A DNA stretch of 64,000 nucleotides from Morganella morganii (GCF_019402645.1 NZ_VKKS01000001.1:756560-820559), one strand, 5' to 3'; shown: positions 1 to 8,952, numbered from the stretch's first letter. Program-made: numbers and translations. Notes: a model not told the origin generated them from the sequence alone.

Positions 1-2
1 AG

Positions 3-1748
3 TCTGCCGCTACCGACCAGGTAATTCAGTCAGCGGGCGGGTCATTCATTATCGGTAATGCGGTAACTCCAACCACTGACAAATTGCAGGTTGTTGGTAA
101 TGTTGCCGTCTCATCATCGTACAAGGTTAAGCATTCCGTAACTGTTAAATTTACTCGCCCTGTTGTTATGGTAAGTAATGGTGACACAAAGCTTCAATTT
201 ACAGGGGCTGGCAATCAGATTGTGTTTGGGCCAGATGGGATAACATTTAATGGTGAAAATGGAGGCATAGACCACAAGCTGCATGTGACTTACGGGTTCG
301 TCGGGAAAGGGATTTTTACCTTCACCGGTGACTTGAAAGACCATGGCATTGTTTTTAATGAATATGTCACAAACCCTCGGGTCATTGGGCTTCGGTTTAT
401 TAATTATGGGTCTGAGGACTATTATGAAATAAAGATTCATGGTCAATGCTGGGATATAACAGTAGATAATATTCGACATAGCAACACGCAATCAAAGGCT
501 GTTAATTTTCTCAGTGCTAATGGGAAAATGAAGGATGGTACAGTAGATTACGGAAATTCACGCCTTCATATCGGCTCTGATGTCTATTTGCAAATTGAGG
601 GAACAAGATCTGGTGGTGTCTGTATTGATGTCGGTGGGGCGGATTATAGGTTTGATGGGGTTGCACAAGGATGGAAAATAACTCACCAGTTAGGGGCTTT
701 TGCTTTTAATCCGCGAATAAATGGTTACCATGAAACTATTTATCCAGAATGTGAGTGCTTAATAACATATGGGGGAATACAAAGCGATAGTATAGTCCCT
801 GATGACCATTATTTTAAAGGTGGACTTATTGGCGGTAATGGTATTTATTGGAACGCTCACAATATAAATGGGCCAGAGGGATACCCTGCCACAAATTGCA
901 AGTTCATGATGCCAGGACGGGATGATGTTGTTTTGATAAACTGCCTAATCGATAATATTGATATATTTAATTACGACACCAACAACACTTTAGTTACCAC
1001 TAATATTATTACCGGAAGACCAAGTTATGGTAATGGCATTGGGAAGGTCAATCCCGGCTCGGTTAAGGTTCATGATATTCACTCGCTTATCAATCCTTGG
1101 GAATCAAATAGTACCAATTATGTTCTCAATGGTAGCGGATTTTTATCTAGAGAAGGAAGTGATTTTATTGTAAATGGAGCAGCATCCTCAAAGAGACTAT
1201 TTGATTTTTTTTATTTTGAATCAACAGGAGGTAATACAAATTGCTATAGAACTTCAATGTACAATAACGCAGAAATTTGTTCTGACGGAACCGCTATGAC
1301 TTTCGTTGTAAGTAATCCAGATGGGAATGATAGATATTTGCATAACTTTCTTGACGGAAATCCATTTAAATTATCTGGAAAGAAAGTTTCTCTCTCATTT
1401 CTTGCGGTAAATAACGACCCGCAAGTAAAGGTTAAAGTTCAGTACACATTAAGCTTAGAGCCAAACCAGGCAGGAGATGGTGCTACTGTTTTTTCATTTG
1501 GGGAATTTGATATTAATCCTTATTCTTGGGGGCACTATGGGGTCACAATGACAATACCTTACTTTACAACCCAGGCGGCTATTAATGGTAGCAAAGCAAT
1601 CCTGACGCTAGTTTTCCCAAAAAATCAGAAGGTGAATTTATCTATATCTAAGCTCGGCCTTTATGACGGAGGCGCTTTGCTTTTAATGGGTGAAAAGAAA
1701 AGTAGTTATGAATTGATAGCTATATCTAAAGCCCTATACGGAGAGTGA
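3..1748 (+). CDS. Phage tailspike/tail-fibre-like protein, 5'-truncated by the window edge
   Basis: The reading frame is open from the first bases, so the N-terminus lies outside the window; the TTG at 84 is only an internal codon. The visible 582 residues are rich in Gly, Asn, Thr and Val with alternating short beta segments, as in trimeric beta-helix tailspikes. The first residues (SAATDQVIQSAGGSFIIGN) look like the end of a head-binding or linker region. The last ~150 residues look like a separate beta-sandwich. Catalytic residues cannot be placed. The gene sits directly before an O-acyltransferase and an attachment site, the order seen in P22/Sf6-type short-tailed phages, where the tailspike digests O-antigen and the neighbour modifies it. 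GC is lower than in the core genome. The tailspike role rests on composition and context. Confidence 0.6.
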   Translation, partial: SAATDQVIQSAGGSFIIGNAVTPTTDKLQVVGNVAVSSSYKVKHSVTVKFTRPVVMVSNGDTKLQFTGAGNQIVFGPDGITFNGENGGIDHKLHVTYGFVGKGIFTFTGDLKDHGIVFNEYVTNPRVIGLRFINYGSEDYYEIKIHGQCWDITVDNIRHSNTQSKAVNFLSANGKMKDGTVDYGNSRLHIGSDVYLQIEGTRSGGVCIDVGGADYRFDGVAQGWKITHQLGAFAFNPRINGYHETIYPECECLITYGGIQSDSIVPDDHYFKGGLIGGNGIYWNAHNINGPEGYPATNCKFMMPGRDDVVLINCLIDNIDIFNYDTNNTLVTTNIITGRPSYGNGIGKVNPGSVKVHDIHSLINPWESNSTNYVLNGSGFLSREGSDFIVNGAASSKRLFDFFYFESTGGNTNCYRTSMYNNAEICSDGTAMTFVVSNPDGNDRYLHNFLDGNPFKLSGKKVSLSFLAVNNDPQVKVKVQYTLSLEPNQAGDGATVFSFGEFDINPYSWGHYGVTMTIPYFTTQAAINGSKAILTLVFPKNQKVNLSISKLGLYDGGALLLMGEKKSSYELIAISKALYGE

Positions 1749-1790
1749 TATTGACTCAATGCAGTAGAAAAACCGTTGCTATTTATGACT

Positions 1791-1811
1791 CACCCCGGCA
1801 TAGCCGGGGTG
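1791..1811. terminator. Hairpin between two convergent prophage genes
   Basis: A perfect 9-bp stem (CACCCCGGC / GCCGGGGTG) with a 3-nt loop lies between the convergent stop codons of the tailspike and acyltransferase genes. It has no strong T-run on either side, so it is a probable bidirectional terminator. Confidence 0.6.
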
Positions 1812-1815
1812 GAGA

Positions 1816-2898
1816 TTATTCTGTGTAACGCCTTCTGAATCCAAGGAATGGTTTTTCAATAAGCTCAAAACAAATTTTTGAAAAGAACAATATTGGAACA
1901 AGAACCACAATAAAGTTAATTATTGCGTTTGTATTGATGTTTGATGAGAACTGTATGACCCCAATTGTTTTATGAAAAGAATATAGCACTATTCCATGCA
2001 ATATATATTCGGAGAAGCTTATTTCCCCGAGCTTTGATAGTGACATATCAATTATTTTAGGCACGTTAAAGCCAGCTGACATATAAGATACAATAAAAAT
2101 TCCCCATACAATGGCCTCGGGGTAGGATAAAGATGCCACATATGGTGTTGGGATATACCACAAGCCAGAGTTTCTAAAGAAAATCATAGAGAAAAATACT
2201 ATAAATACAGATGATATAAATATAATCGGGTTTTTAAGTTTGTCTTTGAAATTTATATATATGTATCCAAATATAATTCCAACTAAAAATTGATCAAGGC
2301 GACCCAGCATTGTTAAATAATAGTAGTGATTATTAAGATATCCATCACCACCAAGCTGAGCACCATATATTGAAACTATAATGCCGCGCCAAAAAACCCA
2401 AAATATAGATAAATAAACTATATACTTAACGCCATATCGATTCAAAAATATAGCAAGAAATGGAAATATTAAGTAAAACTGAAATTCAACGGCGATTGTC
2501 CATGTCTGTCCGAAGTGCGACAGCAAAGGGGACGTTTGTAAATTAGAGAAGAAAAATATAGTCATCGCATCAGAGAATGTAGCTGTACCTCTGGAGAGTG
2601 ATATTGCAGTTATCCATGCCATAATTAATAATGGGAATATTCTGATAAATCTATTATATATAAATATTTTATATACAATCTTCTTTCTTCCGCAATCAGA
2701 TATTATAGTAAAAAGAACACCACTAAGAACTAAAAAAAGTGAAACTCCGGTGTCTCCCGATAGCATAAACATAACGAATAGATTATCCGACTCACCTCCC
2801 CCATATAGAGTATAAGAGTGAACAAAAACAACCAGCGTCGCAGCTAGGAACCTTATGTGGTCAATCCGTGAAAAATAATTTGAGTTAAGGCTTTTCAT
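1816..2898 (-). CDS. Acyltransferase 3 family membrane protein (probable O-antigen O-acetyltransferase, lysogenic conversion)
   Basis: 360 residues with about ten hydrophobic segments. The N-terminal motif RIDHIRFLAATLVVFVHSY carries the conserved Arg and His of the acyltransferase-3 (OafA/Oac) family. An EFQFYLIFPFLA segment and a late LHGIVLYSFH segment are also typical. Such enzymes move acetyl groups from acetyl-CoA across the inner membrane to surface polysaccharide. The gene is very AT-rich and lies between the tailspike and the thrW attachment site, as oac lies in Sf6-like phages. It probably changes the host O-antigen so that the surface is no longer recognised by the phage tailspike. 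The family is clear; the sugar acceptor is unknown. Confidence 0.85.
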   Translation of the reverse strand: MKSLNSNYFSRIDHIRFLAATLVVFVHSYTLYGGGESDNLFVMFMLSGDTGVSLFLVLSGVLFTIISDCGRKKIVYKIFIYNRFIRIFPLLIMAWITAISLSRGTATFSDAMTIFFFSNLQTSPLLSHFGQTWTIAVEFQFYLIFPFLAIFLNRYGVKYIVYLSIFWVFWRGIIVSIYGAQLGGDGYLNNHYYYLTMLGRLDQFLVGIIFGYIYINFKDKLKNPIIFISSVFIVFFSMIFFRNSGLWYIPTPYVASLSYPEAIVWGIFIVSYMSAGFNVPKIIDMSLSKLGEISFSEYILHGIVLYSFHKTIGVIQFSSNINTNAIINFIVVLVPILFFSKICFELIEKPFLGFRRRYTE

Positions 2899-2986
2899 AT
2901 AAAAAATCTATTAAAATATATAATTACCAATATGCTATCATTTATTATCATTTATTATCATTTTGTTCATCATGAACGTGGCATGA

Positions 2987-3211
2987 TCACTCCCTCTCAT
3001 ACTCAAACCCGCGCGGGAACCTTTTCCCGACATCCCTGTAGTACTCCAGTCTCTCTCTGAAGTACGGGCGTAAATGCTCGGGCTGTTGGTTTTCTGTTTC
3101 GTACAGATCATACGGCAGTCCGAGTCTTTCTTTGTACGCGATACCGGATGCGGCTAAATCGACGTTAATTTTGTCTTTTTCGTCTTGAGGCAGGTTGGCG
3201 ATGTTGTGCAT
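2987..3211 (-). CDS. Small phage-associated protein of unknown function
   Basis: 74 residues from the ATG at 3211 (MHNIANLPQDEK). The frame extends upstream to 3289, but that part has no coding character. The protein is acidic and helical, with repeated Leu/Tyr/Glu patterns (EQPEHLRPYF-like, ERLEYYRDV). The family is not recognised. It lies at the edge of the prophage between the acyltransferase and attR and is transcribed away from attR. No strong ribosome-binding site is visible. Confidence 0.5.
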   Translation of the reverse strand: MHNIANLPQDEKDKINVDLAASGIAYKERLGLPYDLYETENQQPEHLRPYFRERLEYYRDVGKRFPRGFEYERE

Positions 3212-3388
3212 GTTGGTTTCGGAGTGGTGGGTGGTGATGAGAGTACAGCAGGGGAAGGGATATTGGGACGAGTTTGGGACGCGGAACATTTTGCATGCTT
3301 GCGTATCAGCAGGTAACTTTATGCATCTTGGTACGTGAGAGCGAGAAAAGATGCGGTGTAACGTGTTGTATTTTAATAAATCTTCGGT

Positions 3389-3433
3389 TTCGTAATGAAA
3401 AGGTCACCAGTTCGAATCCGGTATCCGGCACCA
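3389..3433 (+). other. attR: 3' fragment of tRNA-Thr(CGU) (thrW) left by prophage integration
   Basis: The block starts at the anticodon loop (TTCGTAATG) and continues through a T-arm (TTCGAAT loop) to the acceptor 3' strand ending TATCCGGCACCA. It matches the 3' half of enterobacterial thrW; the D-arm and 5' acceptor strand are absent. One T-stem pair is an A-C mismatch, so the copy is decaying. tRNA-integrating phages leave the intact tRNA at the integrase end and a 3' fragment at the other end. The prophage therefore lies to the left (1-3388), with the intact thrW and int beyond the window, and the chromosome resumes to the right. Confidence 0.8.
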
Positions 3434-3930
3434 GTAAATCAATAAGTTACACGATAAATAAATCAGACTGCATTTTTGCGTGTCATATTCGTGCCATGAG
3501 CGTTAAAAATGGCATCTATTTGCTTCGCATGTTCGGTAATCCGCTTCGTGATGTGGTTATTAAACGATATAAGAACCGCAAAAGCCCGCAAAATGTTCCC
3601 GAGTCGTTAGTGGGGGAAACGGGGATAGATATTGACTCAGCAAAATGCAGGGTCAGATGGGCTGATGCCATAATTTAGGATGTTATTTATTCCACAATAA
3701 TCGGTGTTTAGTAGAATTATTTATCTTTCTTCATGATTAATAAGGGAAATTTATTATATTTCGTGCCTAAGAAGTGTATGGTTTGTGCTATGCTCCGGCA
3801 GTTAAAGGTAAGAGCAGGTAACGGGGTGAAAGAGGCAGTTCCTGTTATCAATTCCGCCTGGTTCGTCACTTCGCCGCAGGGCCGGGACTCGAACCGCATC
3901 GGCTGAGAGGTCGAAAGTGTTGAGTATTAA
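3434..3930. other. Accessory strip with no intact gene
   Basis: No supported gene. On the minus strand a short frame ending at the stop 3463-3465 reads HAKQIDAIFNAHGTNMTRKN, which has the look of a protein C-terminus (possibly an old recombinase), but it is broken upstream. A GTTCGAGTCCCGGC-like T-arm sequence occurs on the minus strand near 3880, but no cloverleaf can be built. Probably debris from earlier integrations at thrW. Confidence 0.4.
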
Positions 3931-4395
3931 GGAGTTGGCATTACGGCAACAGAGTATATTGCAGCCAACGGCAGTGTCATGATTAAACTCAGCGGCTATG
4001 CCGTATTACGCCACAGATTAAACGCTACTCGCTATCTTGCTAATAACGGTAAACTGATTGGTATGGGTATCGGTCAGTGCGGACTGAATGCAGCAGCAAT
4101 TGACGGTATGCGTTATACCTTTATCGCCTCAGCAGGGTTCAGAGCGCTACATCTTATTTTTCAGAAAGATTACGACTTGTACAACTTTGCCGGTGATATC
4201 ACCATGGATGTGGCTAAACCGGGAGTAGCATCATTCGCAGCGCGGGTGATTGGTAATGGTATGATAGCGTTTGTAAGTGCCGTTTCTCCAATAATAGTTG
4301 CGCTGGTTGTTTTTTGTATAGGCTTCGGTTTGGCTTATACATTTAATTTTTTAGACGAGAAACATAATATAACGGAAAAACTAACAAAAAATTAA
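3931..4395 (+). pseudogene. YafU-like membrane protein, remnant of a larger (possibly toxin) protein
   Basis: The frame is open from just after the stop at 3928 and has an ATG at 3979. The reading before it (GITATEYIAANGSV) continues smoothly into the protein, suggesting a lost N-terminus. The C-terminal half (DLYNFAGDITMDVAKPGV, a hydrophobic segment, then LDEKHNITEKL) resembles E. coli YafU (NFLGDFSMDVAK and HLSEKL). One or two membrane segments lie at about residues 75-115 from the ATG. YafU-like modules also appear as C-terminal ends of polymorphic toxins; this is recalled, not checked. The next tiny frame could be an immunity remnant. It could also be an intact 138-residue protein starting at 3979. 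Confidence 0.45.
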
Positions 4396-4447
4396 GGGAA
4401 GTACAAAATATACCTGAAGCAGAACAGTATTGGAAAGGTAACCGTTA

Positions 4448-4531
4448 ATGAAAAAAATAATAATATTAGGTGTTACTATGTTTATTTTCGGTGTAGTGAT
4501 GCTTTATCCTTTCCCGCCTCATGGGGTATGA
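4448..4531 (+). CDS. Possible 27-residue membrane peptide
   Basis: ATG AAA AAA opens a 27-codon frame (MKKIIILGVTMFIFGVVMLY, then PFPPHGV and stop), a single hydrophobic segment. It lies 50 bp after the YafU-like remnant. It could be a truncated immunity or signal-peptide fragment rather than a working gene. It is supported only by the start context and hydrophobicity. Confidence 0.3.
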   Translation: MKKIIILGVTMFIFGVVMLYPFPPHGV

Positions 4532-5014
4532 GCTTTTATCTGACGTCAAATGACTATGAAATATGCCTGCAAAAAATATGTTTATTCAGTATTACACCAC
4601 AGATCTTTCTTTGTGCCAGGATCCTTCTTCTGAAGAAAAAACAGGGGTAAAAAGATAAACTGACCACTCTGTTTAATGTATAAGCGTTATGGTGTAAATA
4701 CTAATGCGACAGCCACACTTGCATTTTGTCCGAAAGCGCCTTGTTATTTTCCGTAGTGAGATTTCTATACATGTCTGCACTGAAAAAATTCTAAGCCCCG
4801 CAACCGAGGGGATTTTATACCTGTAACACACTGTACTTTTGTTAGGCCCCTCTGTAGGGTAAGTATCCCGGTAAAAAGTACTATCACTTGTCAAAAATTC
4901 AGCGATTATTTCCTGATACCGGCTTTCCATTATGGTACGTATTATTTCAATTGGTTCGCATTCTCTGCAATATGACCAATAGCAATACACAAATTGGTTG
5001 CTAAGGCTGGTCGT

Positions 5015-5239
5015 TTACAGTTTTTTATTAAGGTTCCTGATATTGATGCCTTTTGCTTTCAGTTCGGCATTCTTTTCATCAATTTTTTGATTACGGTAAT
5101 CATTCAGAGCGCGCTGATATGCCTGCTTTGCAATGTCATCAAGTTGACTTGCAGCAGTGACGAATAAGAGGATGTGGTTCACTATCCACAGAAATACTAT
5201 TCTGATTAATATGGTTGTCTTTCCATGTCGTTTTTTCAT
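5015..5239 (-). CDS. Small membrane-anchored protein of unknown function
   Basis: 74 residues. A strong ribosome-binding site (GGGAGG, 4 nt before ATG) supports the start. A basic N-terminus (MKKRHGK) is followed by one hydrophobic segment (ILIRIVFLWIVNHILLFVTA), then a charged helical tail (AYQRALNDYRNQKIDEKNAELKA). It may be a signal peptide or a single anchor with a periplasmic coiled helix. The family is not recognised. It stands alone between the scrambled thrW strip and the esterase gene. Confidence 0.5.
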   Translation of the reverse strand: MKKRHGKTTILIRIVFLWIVNHILLFVTAASQLDDIAKQAYQRALNDYRNQKIDEKNAELKAKGINIRNLNKKL

Positions 5240-5341
5240 ACTACCTCCCTGAGCAGACTATACCACCGGCAGCGATAATAACGCCCCCGCCAATAAACAC
5301 GCTTCTGCTGAAATAAAAGTATAGTCAGGTTTTCCCCGAAG

Positions 5342-5366
5342 CCCCGCAGAAATCGCGGGGATTTTT
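5342..5366 (+). terminator. Rho-independent terminator reading rightwards
   Basis: CCCCGC / GCGGGG stem with a 7-nt loop, followed by ATTTTTT on the + strand. No + strand gene is evident just upstream, so it may belong to a lost gene or act weakly for the convergent esterase transcript. Confidence 0.5.
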
Positions 5367-5371
5367 TAATA

Positions 5372-6526
5372 TCAGGTCCGGATAACTGTCAGCGGAACGG
5401 ACTGCGCAACCCGCTGATGCCCTTTATGATTAAGATGAAGGTGATCTCCTGAGTCATATTGTGCGCTGAGCTGCTGAGGACAGTCCGGGTTACGCACCAG
5501 CAGATCGGTGTCAATAACAGCATCAAATTCACCGCTTGTACGTATCCAGTGGTTAATATCCTGTCGTACAGCCTCTTTTTCCGGTGAATAGAAACCTGCC
5601 ATACCATACTCTCCGGTTCCGCGCAGCGGCATCAGTGTGACAGCGGTCATACGGATATTTCTTTCCCGGGCCATGCTCAGTAACTGACGGTACGCCGTGA
5701 TCAGCGTCGCTGCCGATGGTACCGGGCTTGCCGGATCCAAATCTGTACCCGCAAGGCCGATATCATTTAATCCGGCCTGCACGATACAGGCAGTAACACC
5801 GGGTTGCTGAAGCACATCCCGCTCAAACCGCGATAATGTACTGATACCGATACCGTCTTTCAGTAATCGTGAACCTGATTGTCCGGCATTCACCACGGCA
5901 ATATTTTCCCTGATAAATCGTTCTGACAGGAAATCGGTCCAGCGGCCGTATGTGTTCATCTCCACACCGTTACCGTCAACCATCGAGTCGCCGATAACCA
6001 CAAGCGTACGGGCCTCTGATTCCGGCCGGACCAGCACACTTTCAAGTAAAAGGCGGGAACTGAAGGCCTGACCGTCAGTGGCCTCTTCTCCGGCCGCGCT
6101 GTTGCCCGGTTCCAGTAAGGAGAAATGACGGGCATCCCAGTGGAAGGTACCGGCAGATACCGGCTCCGGCAGGAAGGTTCGCAGAGTGATTACCGATAAT
6201 GGCGGAATGTGCAGCGGGATCTCATCACTGTACAGAATATCACCCGCAGGAATTACCGCACCGGGTTGCCCGCTAAAGGTGACGGGTACTGAACGGAGCA
6301 GGCCGGGAACGGACAGATAACTCTCTCCTGCCACCAGCGGTTGTGTACCGTAACGGTTGGAAAAAACCAGCCACAGTTTCTGTCCGCCCCGGCTGATACG
6401 CAATGTCTGCCGGAGGGTCTGATTACCGGTGATTGCCGGAATATCCGGCGGAAACGGGAATGCCTCACCGGATGAGGGCTGAGAGGTTGAAAGCCATGTG
6501 CAGATCGGGTTAACGGAAGAGGGCAT
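5372..6526 (-). CDS. SGNH/GDSL-family esterase or lipase
   Basis: 384 residues. All four SGNH blocks are visible: VVIGDSMVDG (catalytic Ser), NAGQSGSRLL (Gly), QAGLNDIG (Asn), and a C-terminal SGDHLHLN (Asp-x-x-His pair). The first ~150 residues form a beta-rich N-terminal domain (LVFSNRYGTQPL) as in the larger GDSL proteins that act on acylated sugars. There is no signal peptide, so it is probably cytoplasmic. AGGAG lies 8 nt before the ATG. It follows the TetR gene by 29 bp on the same strand and is probably co-transcribed and controlled by it. The substrate is unknown. Confidence 0.8.
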   Translation of the reverse strand: MPSSVNPICTWLSTSQPSSGEAFPFPPDIPAITGNQTLRQTLRISRGGQKLWLVFSNRYGTQPLVAGESYLSVPGLLRSVPVTFSGQPGAVIPAGDILYSDEIPLHIPPLSVITLRTFLPEPVSAGTFHWDARHFSLLEPGNSAAGEEATDGQAFSSRLLLESVLVRPESEARTLVVIGDSMVDGNGVEMNTYGRWTDFLSERFIRENIAVVNAGQSGSRLLKDGIGISTLSRFERDVLQQPGVTACIVQAGLNDIGLAGTDLDPASPVPSAATLITAYRQLLSMARERNIRMTAVTLMPLRGTGEYGMAGFYSPEKEAVRQDINHWIRTSGEFDAVIDTDLLVRNPDCPQQLSAQYDSGDHLHLNHKGHQRVAQSVPLTVIRT

Positions 6527-6555
6527 CAGGGATTCTCCTGCAGGTAAAAACTGAT

Positions 6556-7167
6556 TCAGTGTGTGCCCGGGGAGGCAGTCATGGCATCAAACATGAGCAT
6601 AGCTGCTTCTGTCATGGCCAGCAGACGGGTCCGGCTGACACCATCCCGGGCCTGGACGGAGATCCCGTGCAGCAGTGCTGCCACGTAATCCCCGAGAGCC
6701 TGTATATCCGTGTGCTCCGGCAAATCACCGGACTCAGCGCCCCGGCGGATGCGTTGTATGATGCCGTCTGTCCGCTTCCGGCGGTGGTCTGCCAGCCAGA
6801 GCATGATGGCTTCATTTTCACTGGCATAATTGGTCAGCGATAGTACCACCATGCAACCGCGCGGCCGGTCATCACGGGTGTAGGTATCAACTGCACCGGT
6901 CAGTAATTGTTTTATGGCGCTGCGGGTATCCGGCTCTGCCATGGCGGCGTCAGCAAAAGCCCCGTCTTCGGCCAGATAAAGTGCTATCGCCTCACGGAAT
7001 AAATTTTCTTTCGACCCGAAGGCCGCATAAATCCGGGCTGATGCAATACCCAGTGCCGCAACCAGATCAGACATGGATGTACCTTCATAACCACGCTGCC
7101 AGAACACCTGTTCAGCCTTGCGCAATGCCACTTCGCGATCAAATTCTCTTGGTCTGCCAGCCATCAT
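6556..7167 (-). CDS. TetR/AcrR family transcriptional regulator
   Basis: 203 residues. The N-terminal ~60 residues form the TetR helix-turn-helix (GRPREFDREVALRKAEQVFW, then GYEGTSMSDLVAALGIASARIYAAFGSKENLF in pattern). The C-terminal ligand domain contains MVVLSLTNYASEN and resembles TetR_C members that sense small reactive or aromatic compounds. An ATG-ATG pair allows a start at 7167 or 7164. It is divergent from the alpha/beta hydrolase at 7375, with an inverted repeat in between, and upstream of the esterase. It probably represses both itself and the hydrolase. Confidence 0.85.
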   Translation of the reverse strand: MMAGRPREFDREVALRKAEQVFWQRGYEGTSMSDLVAALGIASARIYAAFGSKENLFREAIALYLAEDGAFADAAMAEPDTRSAIKQLLTGAVDTYTRDDRPRGCMVVLSLTNYASENEAIMLWLADHRRKRTDGIIQRIRRGAESGDLPEHTDIQALGDYVAALLHGISVQARDGVSRTRLLAMTEAAMLMFDAMTASPGTH

Positions 7168-7275
7168 TTATTCCCCGCATAAGTTATCTGAGACAAATGT
7201 TATCAGTTCTTTATCGGTTAACAAAGAATTATTTTTTAGTGATTGACAAAGATTGGAATATCCCATTAACCTATT

Positions 7276-7297
7276 TATTGTTGATCGCCAAACAATA
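7276..7297. promoter_or_regulatory. Candidate TetR operator
   Basis: TATTGTT - 8 bp - AACAATA is a perfect 7-bp inverted repeat in the 207-bp divergent region between the TetR gene and the hydrolase gene. Its size (22 bp) and position fit a TetR-family operator. No footprint can be inferred. Confidence 0.5.
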
Positions 7298-7374
7298 GGC
7301 GCCGTTACAGGCAGTATCCGTTTTTAGTGGGCTGCTGCGGAGATATTTTTATTTATGATAAATACGGAACAGGT

Positions 7375-8340
7375 ATGAAGACATTATTCAGTAAGGTATT
7401 ACTGACAGCAGTAATGACTTTCACATTGCACAGTACTGAGGCTGCGGCGACTGTACAGAAACCGTCAGTAACATCAGCAACAGTGCGGATGAATGAGGCC
7501 GATTTTCAGCATCACTATACGGATGTGGCCGGTCAGCGTATCCATTATGTGACAGCGGGAAAAGGCGAGCCGGTTTTGCTGATTCCGGGCTGGCCGCAGA
7601 CCTGGTATACATGGCGTTATGTGATGGCCGGGCTTGCCGCACAGGGATACATGGCGATAGCGGTGGATCCGCCGGGAACCGGCCATTCTGCCCGGCCGGT
7701 GAGCGGTTATGATACCGGTGCGGTGGCCACCACGTTACATACCATGATGAACCAGCTGGGTTATAAAACCTATTCGGTTGCCGGTCATGATATTGGTATG
7801 TGGGTCGGTTATGCGCTGGCAAGCGATTATCCTGCGGATATTAAAAAAATAGCCCTGATCGAAGCCGTTATTCCGGGTCTGGCACCGGCACCGGCCATTT
7901 TTGTTGATCCTGAAGAGAATATTTTCCTCTGGCATTTTATGTTTAATCAGGTGCCGGATTTGCCGGAAATGCTGACAGCCGGAAAAGAACGGGACTATCT
8001 GAATTTTATTTTTGACCACTGGGCTTACCGCCGTGATCGTGTTGCCGCGCAAACGTATATCGATGCCTATTCTTCTCCGGGCGGACTGCGGGCCGGATTT
8101 GCCTATTACCGGGCGATTCCGCAAACCATCGCGCAGAATAAGCTGCGGGCAGAGAAAAAACTGATCATGCCGGTTCTGGCCATCGGTGCCGATCACGCGA
8201 CCCGTGATGCCCCGCAGCAGACGATGCAGGGGAGAGCCGTCAATTTACAGGGTGCGATGCTCAGTGAATGTGGTCACTTTGTGACGGAAGAGTGTCCGGA
8301 ACAACTGATGGATGTATTACTGTCATTTTTACGTAAATAA
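7375..8340 (+). CDS. Secreted alpha/beta hydrolase, epoxide-hydrolase-like
   Basis: 321 residues from the ATG at 7375. A GTG 48 bp upstream is in frame, but it would bury the signal peptide MKTLFSKVLLTAVMTFTLHS. Family motifs: the oxyanion segment LLIPGWPQTWYTWR, the nucleophile elbow GHDIGMWVG with Asp as nucleophile (the epoxide-hydrolase/dehalogenase pattern rather than the Ser of esterases), an acidic residue near AIGADHATRD, and the catalytic His in CGHFVTEECP. It is therefore probably a periplasmic hydrolase. It is divergent from the TetR gene and probably repressed by it. The substrate is unknown. Confidence 0.8.
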   Translation: MKTLFSKVLLTAVMTFTLHSTEAAATVQKPSVTSATVRMNEADFQHHYTDVAGQRIHYVTAGKGEPVLLIPGWPQTWYTWRYVMAGLAAQGYMAIAVDPPGTGHSARPVSGYDTGAVATTLHTMMNQLGYKTYSVAGHDIGMWVGYALASDYPADIKKIALIEAVIPGLAPAPAIFVDPEENIFLWHFMFNQVPDLPEMLTAGKERDYLNFIFDHWAYRRDRVAAQTYIDAYSSPGGLRAGFAYYRAIPQTIAQNKLRAEKKLIMPVLAIGADHATRDAPQQTMQGRAVNLQGAMLSECGHFVTEECPEQLMDVLLSFLRK

Positions 8341-8359
8341 AAATACCGGTAACTGATGT

Positions 8360-8388
8360 AAGCCTCCGTTGCGGAGGCTTTATTTTTT
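8360..8388 (+). terminator. Terminator after the alpha/beta hydrolase
   Basis: AAGCCTCCG / CGGAGGCTT, a 9-bp stem with a 3-nt loop, followed by a T-rich tract (TATTTTTTATT). Confidence 0.85.
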
Positions 8389-8952
8389 ATTGGTACTTTT
8401 ATTCAGGATTGATATTGTCTGTTGCCGGAAAACAGCCGGTATGTCTGTCCGCTGACCAAAGTGACGTCCAAAACATTTTCCGCCGTGATACGTCCTTTCG
8501 TTTCAGAATGGTTCAGGATCACTGTACGATAATGTCCCCGCAGTTTGGTAATGTCATTAATAAGAAATAAGCAATAAATCTAAGTAATGATAATAATAAA
8601 AATCATCAACAATAATATTTATAACACCAGATGTAGTTATAGTAATAGATCTTTGCGACACCGGAATACCGTAAGGGAAATAGTAACAACACCAGTAAAA
8701 ACATCAGGATAACATGGTTGTATGTCTGACTGTGTTTAGTTAAACAATAAATAAACTACCATATATAACAGAAGATAATATTCTGAATGGTATGATTTTC
8801 TGTTCGGTATAAACATATCGTGCCTGTTGTCTCAGGGCAGATATATAATAAGTTAAACTGAACAGGTATTTGTTTGGATTTTATTTTTATAAATAAATTA
8901 AGACCAGCTGCTAAGTCAAGGCGGGATATATTTTTTATATCCCGCTTTTTTA
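8389..8952 (+). other. AT-rich intergenic region ending in a strong + strand terminator; possible small RNA
   Basis: No convincing protein gene. The stretch ends in a textbook terminator at 8921-8952: a 10-bp stem GCGGGATATA / TATATCCCGC with a 5-nt loop, then CTTTTTT. A terminator this good, 560 bp beyond the hydrolase terminator, implies a separate transcript, so a small non-coding RNA or tiny ORF ending here is plausible. No -10/-35 pair stands out strongly. Confidence 0.35.

Noticed and set aside
3389-3433. A functional tRNA-Thr gene
   Set aside because: Only the 3' half is present: no D-arm or 5' acceptor strand in the preceding sequence, and one T-stem pair is mismatched.
3274-3678. 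A + strand open frame of 134 codons
   Set aside because: It runs straight through the tRNA fragment, has no ribosome-binding site and has no coding character.
3717-3910. A minus-strand tRNA-like T-arm (GTTCGAGTCCCGGC) and short frame
   Set aside because: No acceptor, D-arm or anticodon arm could be paired around it; the frame has no ribosome-binding site.
4673-4990. A minus-strand 105-codon frame starting with GTG
   Set aside because: Cys/Arg-rich, no ribosome-binding site, unlike the neighbouring real gene; probably chance or debris.
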